A stretch of DNA of 9,725 nucleotides from JAGOEF01 sp964511665. GTDB lineage: Bacteria; Bacteroidota; Bacteroidia; Bacteroidales; ML635J-15. Shown piece after piece: positions 1-6,324 of this stretch. A program made the position numbers and the translations under genes. The stretch's first letter is position 1; each line of letters begins with the position of its first letter. The stretch covers positions 1-9,725 of the forward strand of contig CAZEHA010000081.1 in assembly GCA_964511665.1 (NCBI GenBank), given 5' to 3'. The notes beneath the pieces are model-generated. The model ran no database searches and was not told where the DNA came from. It saw only the letters and a program-made list of their open reading frames with translations.

Positions 1-73
1 AAATGATAATGACAACATAGCCGGTTATCGAACTGAAAAACTCGCTGATCTCTTTTCGAAGTAGTGCAATCAT
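1..73 (-). CDS. gldF: N-terminus of ABC-2 type permease, GldF-like (partial)
   Basis: Reading the minus strand from an ATG at 73-71 gives 24 open codons to the window edge, starting MIALLRKEISEFFSS and continuing ITGYVVI. The pattern of a short basic start, a KEIxxFFSS amphipathic segment and then GYxVI entering a first membrane helix matches the N-terminus of GldF. GldF is the membrane permease subunit of the Bacteroidota gliding-associated ABC transporter GldAFG, usually co-encoded with GldG. A -7 box (94-101) sits about 15 nt upstream of the ATG, which supports this start. Only the first two dozen residues are visible, so another ABC-2 permease of the same superfamily cannot be excluded. 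GldF also occurs in non-gliding Bacteroidota, so motility cannot be inferred. Confidence 0.6.
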   Translation of the reverse strand, partial: MIALLRKEISEFFSSITGYVVIII

Positions 74-93
74 ATTCTCGAATTTAGCGACCA

Positions 94-101
94 CAAAATT
101 A
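94..101 (-). promoter_or_regulatory. -7 promoter element for the gldF-like gene
   Basis: On the minus strand the bases read TAATTTTG, a full match to the Bacteroidota -7 consensus TAnnTTTG. The predicted transcription start near 88 leaves a leader of about 15 nt before the ATG at 73. No TTG-type -33 element lies at the usual 17-23 bp spacing; the best is a T-run. Confidence 0.5.
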
Positions 102-134
102 TTTTTTTATAACGAATAATAAAACATTGTTGAA

Positions 135-144
135 CGATTAATCG
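135..144. repeat. 10-bp perfect palindrome CGATTAATCG upstream of pagL-like gene
   Basis: CGATTAATCG is a perfect inverted repeat. It overlaps a second palindrome, AATCGATT (140-147), and is flanked by GAA on the left and TTC on the right (132-148). It lies between the two divergent -7 boxes and about 24 bp upstream of the rightward one, where a -33 element would normally be. That placement suits an operator, but no regulator is known and AT-rich palindromes arise by chance. Confidence 0.3.
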
Positions 145-162
145 ATTCAATAAATCTGAGAT

Positions 163-170
163 TATATTTG
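163..170 (+). promoter_or_regulatory. -7 promoter element for pagL-like gene
   Basis: TATATTTG matches TAnnTTTG completely. The nearest TTG (130-132) is 30 bp away, too far for a normal -33. A start about 6 nt downstream falls at roughly 176-177, on the ATG itself, so the transcript would be leaderless or nearly so. Confidence 0.45.
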
Positions 171-176
171 TATGCT

Positions 177-1253
177 ATGAAACGAACTCCGATAGTGCTG
201 TTATTATTGTGTGCCATTGCGCAAAGCCTTGTTGCACAAAATCAATCTGCCTGGCATGTGCAGGCTTCCGGCGGCTTTCTGGCACCGCATCACCGTTCGA
301 TGCAGTATCTCGTTAGCGAGCATGTCTATCAGTTGCAAGCCGGCTTTCGACTTGGTTTTTCGGGGAACAATTCATGGCTTAAGCATTGGCGTAGCCCCGA
401 TATTTTGCTTTCTGCAAACTATACTGACTTGGGAAATCGTGCTACAATGGGTGAGGCATTTTCGTTGTTGGTCTCTGCCAATATTCCAATTGTAAAGCAA
501 AAAAACAGCGCACTCTATTATACGTTGGGTACAGGACCGTCGTGGTTGACCCGACCGTTCGATGCCGAAAACAACTATTATCAAATTGCTATTGCCTCTC
601 ACCTGAATGCCCACGTGCGATTTGCCTTGGGATATGCCTTTGGGTTTGCAGCCGATGCACGTGGTAAATTTCATCTGTTACTTAGTTTCGACCATTTTTC
701 GAACGGCTGTTTCAAAGAGCCCAATCTTGGCTTGAACCTTATTAGTCTAGGCTCAGCGGTTAGTGTTGGTTATGGCAGACCTATTGCTGTTAACGATGCC
801 TCAGTGAATTCGAAAAAACACACCCGCTACACGGCCATCTATGTTACAGGAGGGGTAAAACAGTACGCTGCTTACGACACAGAGTTTTATTACATAGGTT
901 CGGTGTACACCAACCACAATTATTTTGTTAGCGAGCATAGAGCACTGGGCGCAGGGGTCGATTTTATTCACGACAAATCGATAGAACACTACTACCGCGA
1001 TGGTTTCGGTATTGAAAACACCCGTACTTTCAGAATGGGCTTTCATGTGAATCAAGACCTGTACTTCAATAAACTTGTGTTAACAGTACAACTTGGTGTA
1101 TATGTAATAAATCCTAAAAAAGACGATGGTCTAATATACGATCGTATTGGCCTGAAGTATCAGTTCAATAAGCATTTTTTTGCCGGTTTGATGCTTAAAT
1201 CTCACATCAGTGTGGCCGATTGCTTTGAACTTACGTTGGGATATCGTTTCTGA
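177..1253 (+). CDS. PagL-like lipid A deacylase / acyloxyacyl hydrolase outer membrane protein
   Basis: Predicted outer membrane beta-barrel enzyme of the PagL/acyloxyacyl hydrolase family, which removes an acyl chain from lipid A. From the ATG at 177 the product is 358 aa. It begins with a signal peptide (MKRTP, a Leu-rich core, then VAQ at about 19-21) and ends in Phe (GYRF), typical of outer membrane barrels. The diagnostic motif is FDHFSN (171-176) followed by PNLGLN (182-187), with His173 and Ser175 in the catalytic HxSN arrangement. Proteobacterial PagL is about 150-170 aa; the long form with extra strands is usual in Bacteroidota. A TTG nine bases upstream (168) is also in frame, but ATG gives a cleaner signal peptide and the TTG lies inside the -7 box. 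By my motif alignment Asn187 stands where Pseudomonas PagL has its catalytic Glu140, so activity is uncertain. Family assignment is good; the substrate is inferred. Confidence 0.8.
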   Translation: MKRTPIVLLLLCAIAQSLVAQNQSAWHVQASGGFLAPHHRSMQYLVSEHVYQLQAGFRLGFSGNNSWLKHWRSPDILLSANYTDLGNRATMGEAFSLLVSANIPIVKQKNSALYYTLGTGPSWLTRPFDAENNYYQIAIASHLNAHVRFALGYAFGFAADARGKFHLLLSFDHFSNGCFKEPNLGLNLISLGSAVSVGYGRPIAVNDASVNSKKHTRYTAIYVTGGVKQYAAYDTEFYYIGSVYTNHNYFVSEHRALGAGVDFIHDKSIEHYYRDGFGIENTRTFRMGFHVNQDLYFNKLVLTVQLGVYVINPKKDDGLIYDRIGLKYQFNKHFFAGLMLKSHISVADCFELTLGYRF

Positions 1254-1316
1254 AGCTTGCCATTGTTACGAAATATCGCAGCTTTTGAATAGGTGAATGA
1301 ATATATCAGCCTTACA

Positions 1317-1350
1317 CTTATAATTTATGCAAAAAAGCTTTAATTATAAG
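1317..1350. terminator. AT-rich stem-loop between convergent genes (possible bidirectional terminator)
   Basis: CTTATAATT (1317-1325) and AATTATAAG (1342-1350) form a perfect 9-bp inverted repeat around a 16-nt loop that contains a further GC(A6)GC mini-stem. It lies in the 101-bp gap between the 3' ends of the convergent pagL-like and DUF4294 genes, where a shared terminator is expected. The stem has only two G-C pairs and no T-tract follows on either strand, so it is a weak candidate. Confidence 0.25.
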
Positions 1351-1354
1351 AAGA

Positions 1355-1957
1355 TTACAGTGTTCCCGTTTCGTAACGCCTAACCAGCATCTCAATCTCT
1401 TGGTCTTTCCCGTCGGCATCATATTGCACCTTAAGATTGTTGTTGAAAAGTAAAGCAATATTTTGCCAGAAAAATGCCGTAAGCGATCCTTTCAGTTGTT
1501 TTATAAGTTCGTACGATGAATTGCCGGTTTCTCTATCTACAAGTTTTACCAGCATTACTCCCTGACTCAGTGTGAGTTTCATTAGTGGTTTTTTGTATTC
1601 GGCCTTTAGTTCCCTGTCTTTTTTATCGATATATTGTCGCCGGCTTTTTTCATCGGGTAGGGTGATTAAATGCTTTTCTATTTCGGCCATTTCCTGTTTA
1701 ATCATTAGGGCATATGGATAAACTACTATAAAATTGCGAACCAGTTTCGAATAGCGTTTGTCGCTATATTTGCGCGACGATTCTTTCGGAAATACATATA
1801 CTTCTTTCGAAACGAGCACTGGCATGCCAACGCTTTGGGCAATGCTGTCGATGTTTATCAGTTGCCTGATGTATCGTGGTACCTGAGCATGTATATCGAA
1901 AGCAATGAACCCGAAAAAAAATATTGTAGACAACAAAAAAACATGTACTGTTTTCAT
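1355..1957 (-). CDS. DUF4294 family secreted protein
   Basis: 200-aa protein of the Bacteroidota-restricted DUF4294 family; its function is not known. A signal peptide is visible at about 1-25 (MKTVHVF, hydrophobic FFFGFIAF, then HAQ), so it is probably periplasmic or outer-membrane associated; I see no lipoprotein cysteine. Family hallmarks are VYVFPKES (53-60), VVYPYA (78-83), LTLSQG (128-133), DRETGNSSYELI (141-152), LKGSLTAFFWQNIALLF (155-171) and KVQYD (176-180). The middle (about 85-125) is highly charged and probably helical. The ATG at 1957 is supported by the signal peptide and by a -7 box 27 nt upstream. It is transcribed alone, convergent with the pagL-like gene and divergent from the transporter. 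Length is typical and nothing appears truncated. Confidence 0.85.
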   Translation of the reverse strand: MKTVHVFLLSTIFFFGFIAFDIHAQVPRYIRQLINIDSIAQSVGMPVLVSKEVYVFPKESSRKYSDKRYSKLVRNFIVVYPYALMIKQEMAEIEKHLITLPDEKSRRQYIDKKDRELKAEYKKPLMKLTLSQGVMLVKLVDRETGNSSYELIKQLKGSLTAFFWQNIALLFNNNLKVQYDADGKDQEIEMLVRRYETGTL

Positions 1958-1969
1958 AACAGGAATTTA

Positions 1970-1977
1970 TACTTTTG
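1970..1977 (+). promoter_or_regulatory. -7 promoter element for EamA transporter
   Basis: TACTTTTG is a full match to TAnnTTTG. The inferred start near 1983 lies downstream of the in-frame ATG at 1943 but upstream of the TTG codons at 2003/2006, so it helps decide the start of the transporter. No TTG lies 17-23 bp upstream. Confidence 0.45.
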
Positions 1978-1983
1978 CCCTTT

Positions 1984-1991
1984 CAAAATTA
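1984..1991 (-). promoter_or_regulatory. -7 promoter element for DUF4294 gene
   Basis: The minus strand reads TAATTTTG, a full match to TAnnTTTG. The inferred start near 1978 gives a leader of about 20 nt before the ATG at 1957. It lies 6 bp from the oppositely oriented -7 box at 1970-1977, so the two promoters overlap and the two polymerases could not bind at once. Confidence 0.45.
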
Positions 1992-2005
1992 ATACCATTT
2001 TTTTG

Positions 2006-2899
2006 TTGTCCGAAAAAAAAACAAACTGGCTCATTCTTATTTTCCTCGGCTTTGTTTGGGGGGCATCGTTCATTCTAATCAAGCGCGGCCTCGAAACATT
2101 CAGTGCCACCCAGGTTGCTGCCTTGCGTATGGGCATTGCGTCGCTGATAACGTTGCCTTTTGGTTTAAAACTGATACGTAAAATCACCCGAAAAAATATT
2201 ATACCCATTGTGGCTGTGGCGTTTATAGGGAATTTTATTCCGGCGTTTTTTTTCTCGTTTGCACAAACAAACATCAACAGCAGCCTTGCCGGAATGCTAA
2301 ATTCAACCACACCGCTTTTTGCCTTGCTGTTTGCTTTTTTTGTTTTTAAGAGCCGAATTACGAAAACGCAAGCCCCGGGAGTTATTATTGGTTTGCTGGG
2401 GGCTTTTGGTTTAATTGTTACAGACAATATTGCTGATATTTTTAGTTTTTCGGGATATGAGTTTTTTGTATTGGCAGCCACCATGATGTATGGCTACAAT
2501 GTAAATCAGGTGAAGTATTTTCTGAAAGGGCTCAGCGGTTTCGAGATTACTGTTCTGGCTTACCTTTTTGTTTTTCCGGTTAGCGTAGTCATACTACTAT
2601 GTACCGATTTGGGTTCCAGCTACGCGCACCCCGATTTTGCAATGAACCTGCTCTATATTTTTGTGCTTGCATTTGTGGGGTCGGTGCTGGCCGTGGTTTT
2701 TATCAATGTGTTGATACAGCGTGCCGGTGCGCTGTTTGCATCGTCGGTAACCTATATCATTCCGGTTTTTGCAGTGTTTTGGGGCATCGCCGACGGCGAA
2801 GTTGTCACAGGCTTGCAGGCTACCTCAATTGGTGTTGTGCTGTTGGGTGTGTATCTGGTAAACAAAAATCAGAGTCAGCCAAAAACTATTCGGCAATAG
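2006..2899 (+). CDS. EamA/DMT-family inner membrane transporter
   Basis: Small-molecule permease of the drug/metabolite transporter superfamily, with about ten membrane helices in two EamA repeats. The first repeat opens WLILIFLGFVWGASF and continues through RMGIASLITLPFG; the second opens YEFFVLAATMMYGYN and ends IGVVLLGVYLVNK. The hinge between them is the conserved GFGL-like/LIVTD region. The substrate cannot be predicted from sequence; family members export amino acids, nucleobases or other metabolites. The open frame extends upstream to 1835, but the added residues are non-hydrophobic, overlap the divergent gene and precede the inferred promoter. A TTG start at 2006 (or 2003) gives MSEKKTNWL and 297 aa, the usual family length. 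An ATG at 1943 would give 318 aa and is less likely. A run of nine A (2013-2021) lies at codons 3-6. Confidence 0.82.
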   Translation: MSEKKTNWLILIFLGFVWGASFILIKRGLETFSATQVAALRMGIASLITLPFGLKLIRKITRKNIIPIVAVAFIGNFIPAFFFSFAQTNINSSLAGMLNSTTPLFALLFAFFVFKSRITKTQAPGVIIGLLGAFGLIVTDNIADIFSFSGYEFFVLAATMMYGYNVNQVKYFLKGLSGFEITVLAYLFVFPVSVVILLCTDLGSSYAHPDFAMNLLYIFVLAFVGSVLAVVFINVLIQRAGALFASSVTYIIPVFAVFWGIADGEVVTGLQATSIGVVLLGVYLVNKNQSQPKTIRQ

Positions 2900-2907
2900 T
2901 CCGAATA
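2881..2907 (-). terminator. Candidate intrinsic terminator of the lptF-fmt operon
   Basis: TATTCGG (2887-2893) and CCGAATA (2901-2907) form a perfect 7-bp stem with a 7-nt loop. Read leftward, the stem is followed by G and then five T (2885-2881), the layout of a short rho-independent terminator, about 65 nt past the fmt stop. The loop holds the TAG stop of the convergent transporter gene. On the plus strand no T-run follows. The stem is short, so the call is tentative. Confidence 0.35.
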
Positions 2908-2972
2908 CCCGCATTGTAAAAAAAATTATGCTTGTGCAATTGAATTAATCAAAGGCTATGTGTAAGTTGAAT

Positions 2973-3944
2973 CTAGTAATTCACAATTTTTAGGCCCTGA
3001 ATATTGAAGCCTCTTAAGAAATCGGCAACATGCATGGCTTTTTTACCCTCCATTTGCAAATGCTCCATGGCAATGAATCCATCGGTAACAGCCACATGAA
3101 TATGGGTTTTATTATCGGAAACTATTGAGCCTGTAGGCAAGTTGTGTTTTTTGTAAATAAAGTCCGACTGAAGCAGCTTGCAAATTTTATGAGCTTCGTT
3201 GTCTTTTGCCAGTCGGGTAAATGCGCCCGGGTAGGGGCTAAGCCCACGCACCAAATTATGAATTTCGATTCCGGGTTTTCTCCAGTCAATCAGGCAGTGC
3301 TCTTTAAATATTTTTGGGGCAGTCTTCAGGTTTTCGGTTTGCACATCGTTTTGTTCAATGGTTTGCACCGTTTCGGTTGCAATAAGTTGCAGCGTTTCCA
3401 CAACCAGTTGCGATCCGGCATGCATCAGTTTGTCGTGAAGGCTGCCTGCATTGTCGTCAGGTTCAATGCTAATGGGGCATTGCTTGATAATGTTGCCGGT
3501 ATCGATATTTTCGTTGATAAAAAACGTGCTTACACCGGTAATATTATCTCCGTTAATTATGGCATGGTTAATAGGTGCAGCACCCCGATACTGGGGCAGG
3601 AGTGAGGCATGTAGGTTGATTGTGCCTTTTGGGGGCATTTGCCAAACTTCGCGTGGTAACATTCTGAAAGCCACCACCACAAACACATCGGCACCGAGCA
3701 AACCTAAACTTTCGATAAACTGTGGGTCTTTCAGATTTGTGGGTTGTAAGAGTGGCAAATTGTGGCTTATTGCATATTGTTTTACATTCGAAAAAGAAGT
3801 TTTCAGCCCACGCCCCGATGCTTTATCGGGTGCCGTAATCACTGCTTTAATACGATGATTTGACCGTACAATGGCATCGAGAGGAGCCACCGCAAACAGT
3901 GGCGTACCCATATACACAATATTCAATGAATGCTTGTGTTTCAC
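2973..3944 (-). CDS. fmt: Methionyl-tRNA formyltransferase
   Basis: Cytoplasmic enzyme that transfers a formyl group from 10-formyltetrahydrofolate to Met-tRNA(fMet) for translation initiation. The 323-aa length fits the family (E. coli 315). The N-terminal formyltransferase domain opens with NIVYMGTPLFAV (8-19). The core NLHASLLPQYRGAAPI spans 110-125, and IDTGN (147-151) supplies the acid. Asn110, His112 and Asp148 correspond to E. coli Asn106, His108 and Asp144, all with the same offset of four. The C-terminal OB-like tRNA-binding domain follows from about 212, including IDWRKPGIEIHNLVRGLSPYPGAF. The start codon is GTG at 3944, giving MKHKHSLNIVYMGTP; the internal ATG at Met12 is too close to the MGTP motif. 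It lies 12 nt after ribBA and is last in the operon. It appears complete and functional. Confidence 0.96.
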   Translation of the reverse strand: MKHKHSLNIVYMGTPLFAVAPLDAIVRSNHRIKAVITAPDKASGRGLKTSFSNVKQYAISHNLPLLQPTNLKDPQFIESLGLLGADVFVVVAFRMLPREVWQMPPKGTINLHASLLPQYRGAAPINHAIINGDNITGVSTFFINENIDTGNIIKQCPISIEPDDNAGSLHDKLMHAGSQLVVETLQLIATETVQTIEQNDVQTENLKTAPKIFKEHCLIDWRKPGIEIHNLVRGLSPYPGAFTRLAKDNEAHKICKLLQSDFIYKKHNLPTGSIVSDNKTHIHVAVTDGFIAMEHLQMEGKKAMHVADFLRGFNIQGLKIVNY

Positions 3945-3956
3945 TGTAATGGGTTT

Positions 3957-5189
3957 TTACAGGTGCAGATCATGTCCCATCTTTGTTTTTTTTGTCTCGA
4001 GATAAAACTTGTTAAATTTATTGGGAGTGATTTCTAAGTGAATGTTTTCGACTATTTCGAGTCCATATCCTTCGAGCCCTGCTCTTTTTTTAGGATTATT
4101 GGTAATCAGTCTGATTTTTTGAATACCGAGACTCCTTATAATTTGTGCTCCAACACCATAATCGCGTTCATCTTCTTTAAACCCAAGGTGAATATTGGCT
4201 TCAACGGTGTCGAGTCCTTTTTCCTGAAGTTTGTAGGCTGCAATTTTGTTGAACAGACCAATGCCTCGGCCTTCCTGATTCAAATAAATAAGCACCCCTT
4301 TCCCTTCCTCTTGAATCATATTCATGGAATGATGCAGTTGTGGTCCGCAGTCGCAGCGCAGCGAGCCAAAGATGTCGCCAGTAGCGCACGATGAATGCAC
4401 GCGAACCAATACGGGTTCATCTACTGTCCACTCGCCTTTTACCAAGGCCACATGTTCCAGATTGCTGTTTTTTTGTTTAAAAGGAATCAAATCAAATTCG
4501 CCGAACTCAGTGGGCATTTTAACCCGTTGCCCTTCTTCGATGAGGCTTTCGCTTTGCAGACGAAAACGAATCAGGTCTTGTATGGCAATGATTTTAATAT
4601 CAAATTTCTTTGCAATTTCGATAAGTTCAGGCATACGAGCCATGGTTCCATCATCGTTCATGATTTCTACCAGCGCTCCTCCAGGGGTAAGCCCCGCCAA
4701 TCTCGTAATATCGATAACGGCTTCGGTGTGTCCTGCGCGTTGCAGCACTCCGTTTTCTCGTGCCATCAGTGGAAAAATGTGACCGGGTCTGCCAAGATCT
4801 TCGGGACGGGTTTTAGGGTTTACAAGTGCAGCAATAGTTTTAGCTCGGTCGGCTGTAGAAATTCCGGTAGTGCAGCCCTGCCCAATAAGATCGACACTTA
4901 CTGTGAAAGGCGTTTCGTGAAGCGAAGTATTTTTACCAACCATAAGCTCTAAGTCGAGCTCTTTACACCGGGCTTCGGGTAGCGGGGTACAAATGAGACC
5001 CCTTCCATAACGGGCCATAAAGTTTACTGCTTCAGGTGTAATGGCCTCAGCAGCAATGATAAAATCACCTTCGTTTTCGCGATCATAATCGTCAACCACT
5101 ATCAGCATTTTACCATTGCGGATGTCGATGATAGCTTCTTCTATAGTATTCAAATACTTACTGAAATCGTTCTGTGGGTTTCCAGACAT
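3957..5189 (-). CDS. ribBA: Bifunctional 3,4-dihydroxy-2-butanone-4-phosphate synthase / GTP cyclohydrolase II
   Basis: Fused cytoplasmic enzyme catalysing the two entry steps of riboflavin biosynthesis: ribulose 5-phosphate to dihydroxybutanone phosphate plus formate, and GTP to the diaminopyrimidine precursor. The 410-aa length is normal. The N-terminal RibB half (about 12-210) carries DDYDRENEGDF (33-43), HETPFTVSVD (91-100), GRPGHIFPL (133-141) and RAGHTEA (151-157). The RibA half (about 215-405) has zinc ligands Cys268, Cys279 and Cys281 in SSCATGD/LRCDCG. It also has NQEGRGIGL (304-312), Tyr319 (aligned with E. coli RibA Tyr105), KEDERDYGVGAQI (338-350) and TNNPKK (363-368). Both active sites look intact. 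The ATG at 5189 lies inside the end of the preceding glycosyltransferase gene (32-nt overlap). No other start would keep the N-terminal helix intact. Confidence 0.97.
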   Translation of the reverse strand: MSGNPQNDFSKYLNTIEEAIIDIRNGKMLIVVDDYDRENEGDFIIAAEAITPEAVNFMARYGRGLICTPLPEARCKELDLELMVGKNTSLHETPFTVSVDLIGQGCTTGISTADRAKTIAALVNPKTRPEDLGRPGHIFPLMARENGVLQRAGHTEAVIDITRLAGLTPGGALVEIMNDDGTMARMPELIEIAKKFDIKIIAIQDLIRFRLQSESLIEEGQRVKMPTEFGEFDLIPFKQKNSNLEHVALVKGEWTVDEPVLVRVHSSCATGDIFGSLRCDCGPQLHHSMNMIQEEGKGVLIYLNQEGRGIGLFNKIAAYKLQEKGLDTVEANIHLGFKEDERDYGVGAQIIRSLGIQKIRLITNNPKKRAGLEGYGLEIVENIHLEITPNKFNKFYLETKKTKMGHDLHL

Positions 5190-6324
5190 TGTTTTTTACT
5201 CCTTTAATTGCTATGAATAATCCGGCCAGTAATGCCAGATTCATCGTATAAAAATGTGTTATAAATCGTAGTATCTTATTGTGAATATTTGCTTTTTTTA
5301 GCAACATATCAATAATCGGAATCAGAAAACTGATGCTGTAAATACCCAACAGCAATAAATAGAAATTGCTTTGTGTTGAAAGTGCAATGGAAGTGCTCAA
5401 AGCACCAATAAGGAATAGAGGTCCAAGCCATCGTAACACCTTGTGCGACCAAAAGCTGAACGACAAACCCGGACGTGTAGAAAACAGCATGCCCGAAAAA
5501 ATCATGAGGTTTTGGAAATCGCCGGTGGCAATACGAATTTTGCGACGGAACTCAATGCCGAGGTCGTTAGAAACATCTTCGTAAACAATTGCTTTTAAAT
5601 TGTTCACAGCCTTATAGCCCTGCTCAAGTACCGCCATGCAAATGTAGAAATCGTCAACCAGCAAATTAGATGGCACCTGACGATAGAGTTCCCTGCGAAT
5701 GGCATAGCATCCGCCGAATGGCCCCATCATGGTTCCCCAAAGAATACCTTCACGGTTTTTAATGCTTACTTCGCGTGAGATATACGATTTCTCCTGAAAG
5801 CTGATACCTTCTTCTTTTATGTTTGTATTTACCATGCGGGTGTCGACCAAACCTACACTGTTGTCGGTAAATGGTATTATCAATTGTGAAATGGTGTCGG
5901 ATGCAAACATCACATTGGCGTCGGATAAAATTAGAATATCTCCCTTTGCTTTTCCTACCAACTGATTGATGATGTTAGCCTTTCCTTGTCGCTCGGTAAA
6001 AGGATACAAATAAACATTCGGATGTTGTTGTGCATATTGAAGCACGATGTTTTCGGTGTTGTCGGTGCTGCAGTCGCTACCAATGAGTATTTCGGTTAAA
6101 TGTTTCGGATACTTACTTTGCAATATGCTCTCAAGCTTCTGACCAATAACAGCCTCTTCGTTGAATGCAGCCATAATTACCGTTACAGCTGGGGTGTTGT
6201 TGTTTTTGATTGATTGATTTTTCCTTTGATGAGCACTTAGCCATTTTAGCAAGAATGGGAACAATACGTAGGAGTGAAACACCATCAGTACACACAACCA
6301 GAATATGACTTGCAGTATTATCAT
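5158..6324 (-). CDS. Membrane-anchored family 2 glycosyltransferase (cellulose synthase-like)
   Basis: Inner membrane GT2 enzyme of 388 aa that probably adds sugars on the cytoplasmic face, for LPS, exopolysaccharide or another surface glycan; donor and acceptor are unknown. An N-terminal helix spans about 4-28. The GT-A domain has VTVIMAAFNEE (47-57), GSDCSTDNT with Asp84, the DxD-like LSDANVMF with Asp135, GPFGGCYAIRRELY (201-214) and the acidic pair LVDDF (Asp224/225). In place of the canonical QxxRW it has RRKIRIATGDFQ (260-271), a variant I recall from related single-protein GT2 enzymes. Three C-terminal helices follow at about 297-318, 321-343 and 354-376. The start ATG overlaps the upstream stop as ATGA, and its 3' end overlaps ribBA by 32 nt. 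Complete as far as seen. Confidence 0.9.
   Translation of the reverse strand: MIILQVIFWLCVLMVFHSYVLFPFLLKWLSAHQRKNQSIKNNNTPAVTVIMAAFNEEAVIGQKLESILQSKYPKHLTEILIGSDCSTDNTENIVLQYAQQHPNVYLYPFTERQGKANIINQLVGKAKGDILILSDANVMFASDTISQLIIPFTDNSVGLVDTRMVNTNIKEEGISFQEKSYISREVSIKNREGILWGTMMGPFGGCYAIRRELYRQVPSNLLVDDFYICMAVLEQGYKAVNNLKAIVYEDVSNDLGIEFRRKIRIATGDFQNLMIFSGMLFSTRPGLSFSFWSHKVLRWLGPLFLIGALSTSIALSTQSNFYLLLLGIYSISFLIPIIDMLLKKANIHNKILRFITHFYTMNLALLAGLFIAIKGVKNNVWKPTERFQ

Noticed and set aside
168..176. TTG at 168 as start of the PagL-like gene
   Set aside because: It lies in the -7 box, and the ATG at 177 gives a standard MKRTP signal peptide.
1943..2005. Upstream ATG (1943) as start of the transporter
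   Set aside because: It precedes the likely transcription start, overlaps the divergent gene's first codons and adds 21 non-conserved residues before the first membrane helix.
1954..2484. 176-aa minus-strand open frame antisense to the transporter
   Set aside because: It lies opposite a clear EamA gene, its composition (Lys/Pro/Ile-rich, no domain) is that of a shadow frame, and it overlaps the start of the DUF4294 gene.
2908..2972. Second terminator for fmt at the A8 run (T8 on the minus strand, about 2918-2925)
   Set aside because: The sequence before the T-run can form only a 3-bp TGC/GCA stem, too weak for a terminator call.
4395..4952. 185-aa plus-strand open frame inside ribBA
   Set aside because: It is antisense to strongly conserved RibBA coding sequence, with Cys/Ser/Phe-rich noise and no family motif.
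5190..5300. FMN riboswitch upstream of ribBA
   Set aside because: The region upstream is the coding 3' end of the GT2 gene, and I see no RFN-type conserved hairpins.
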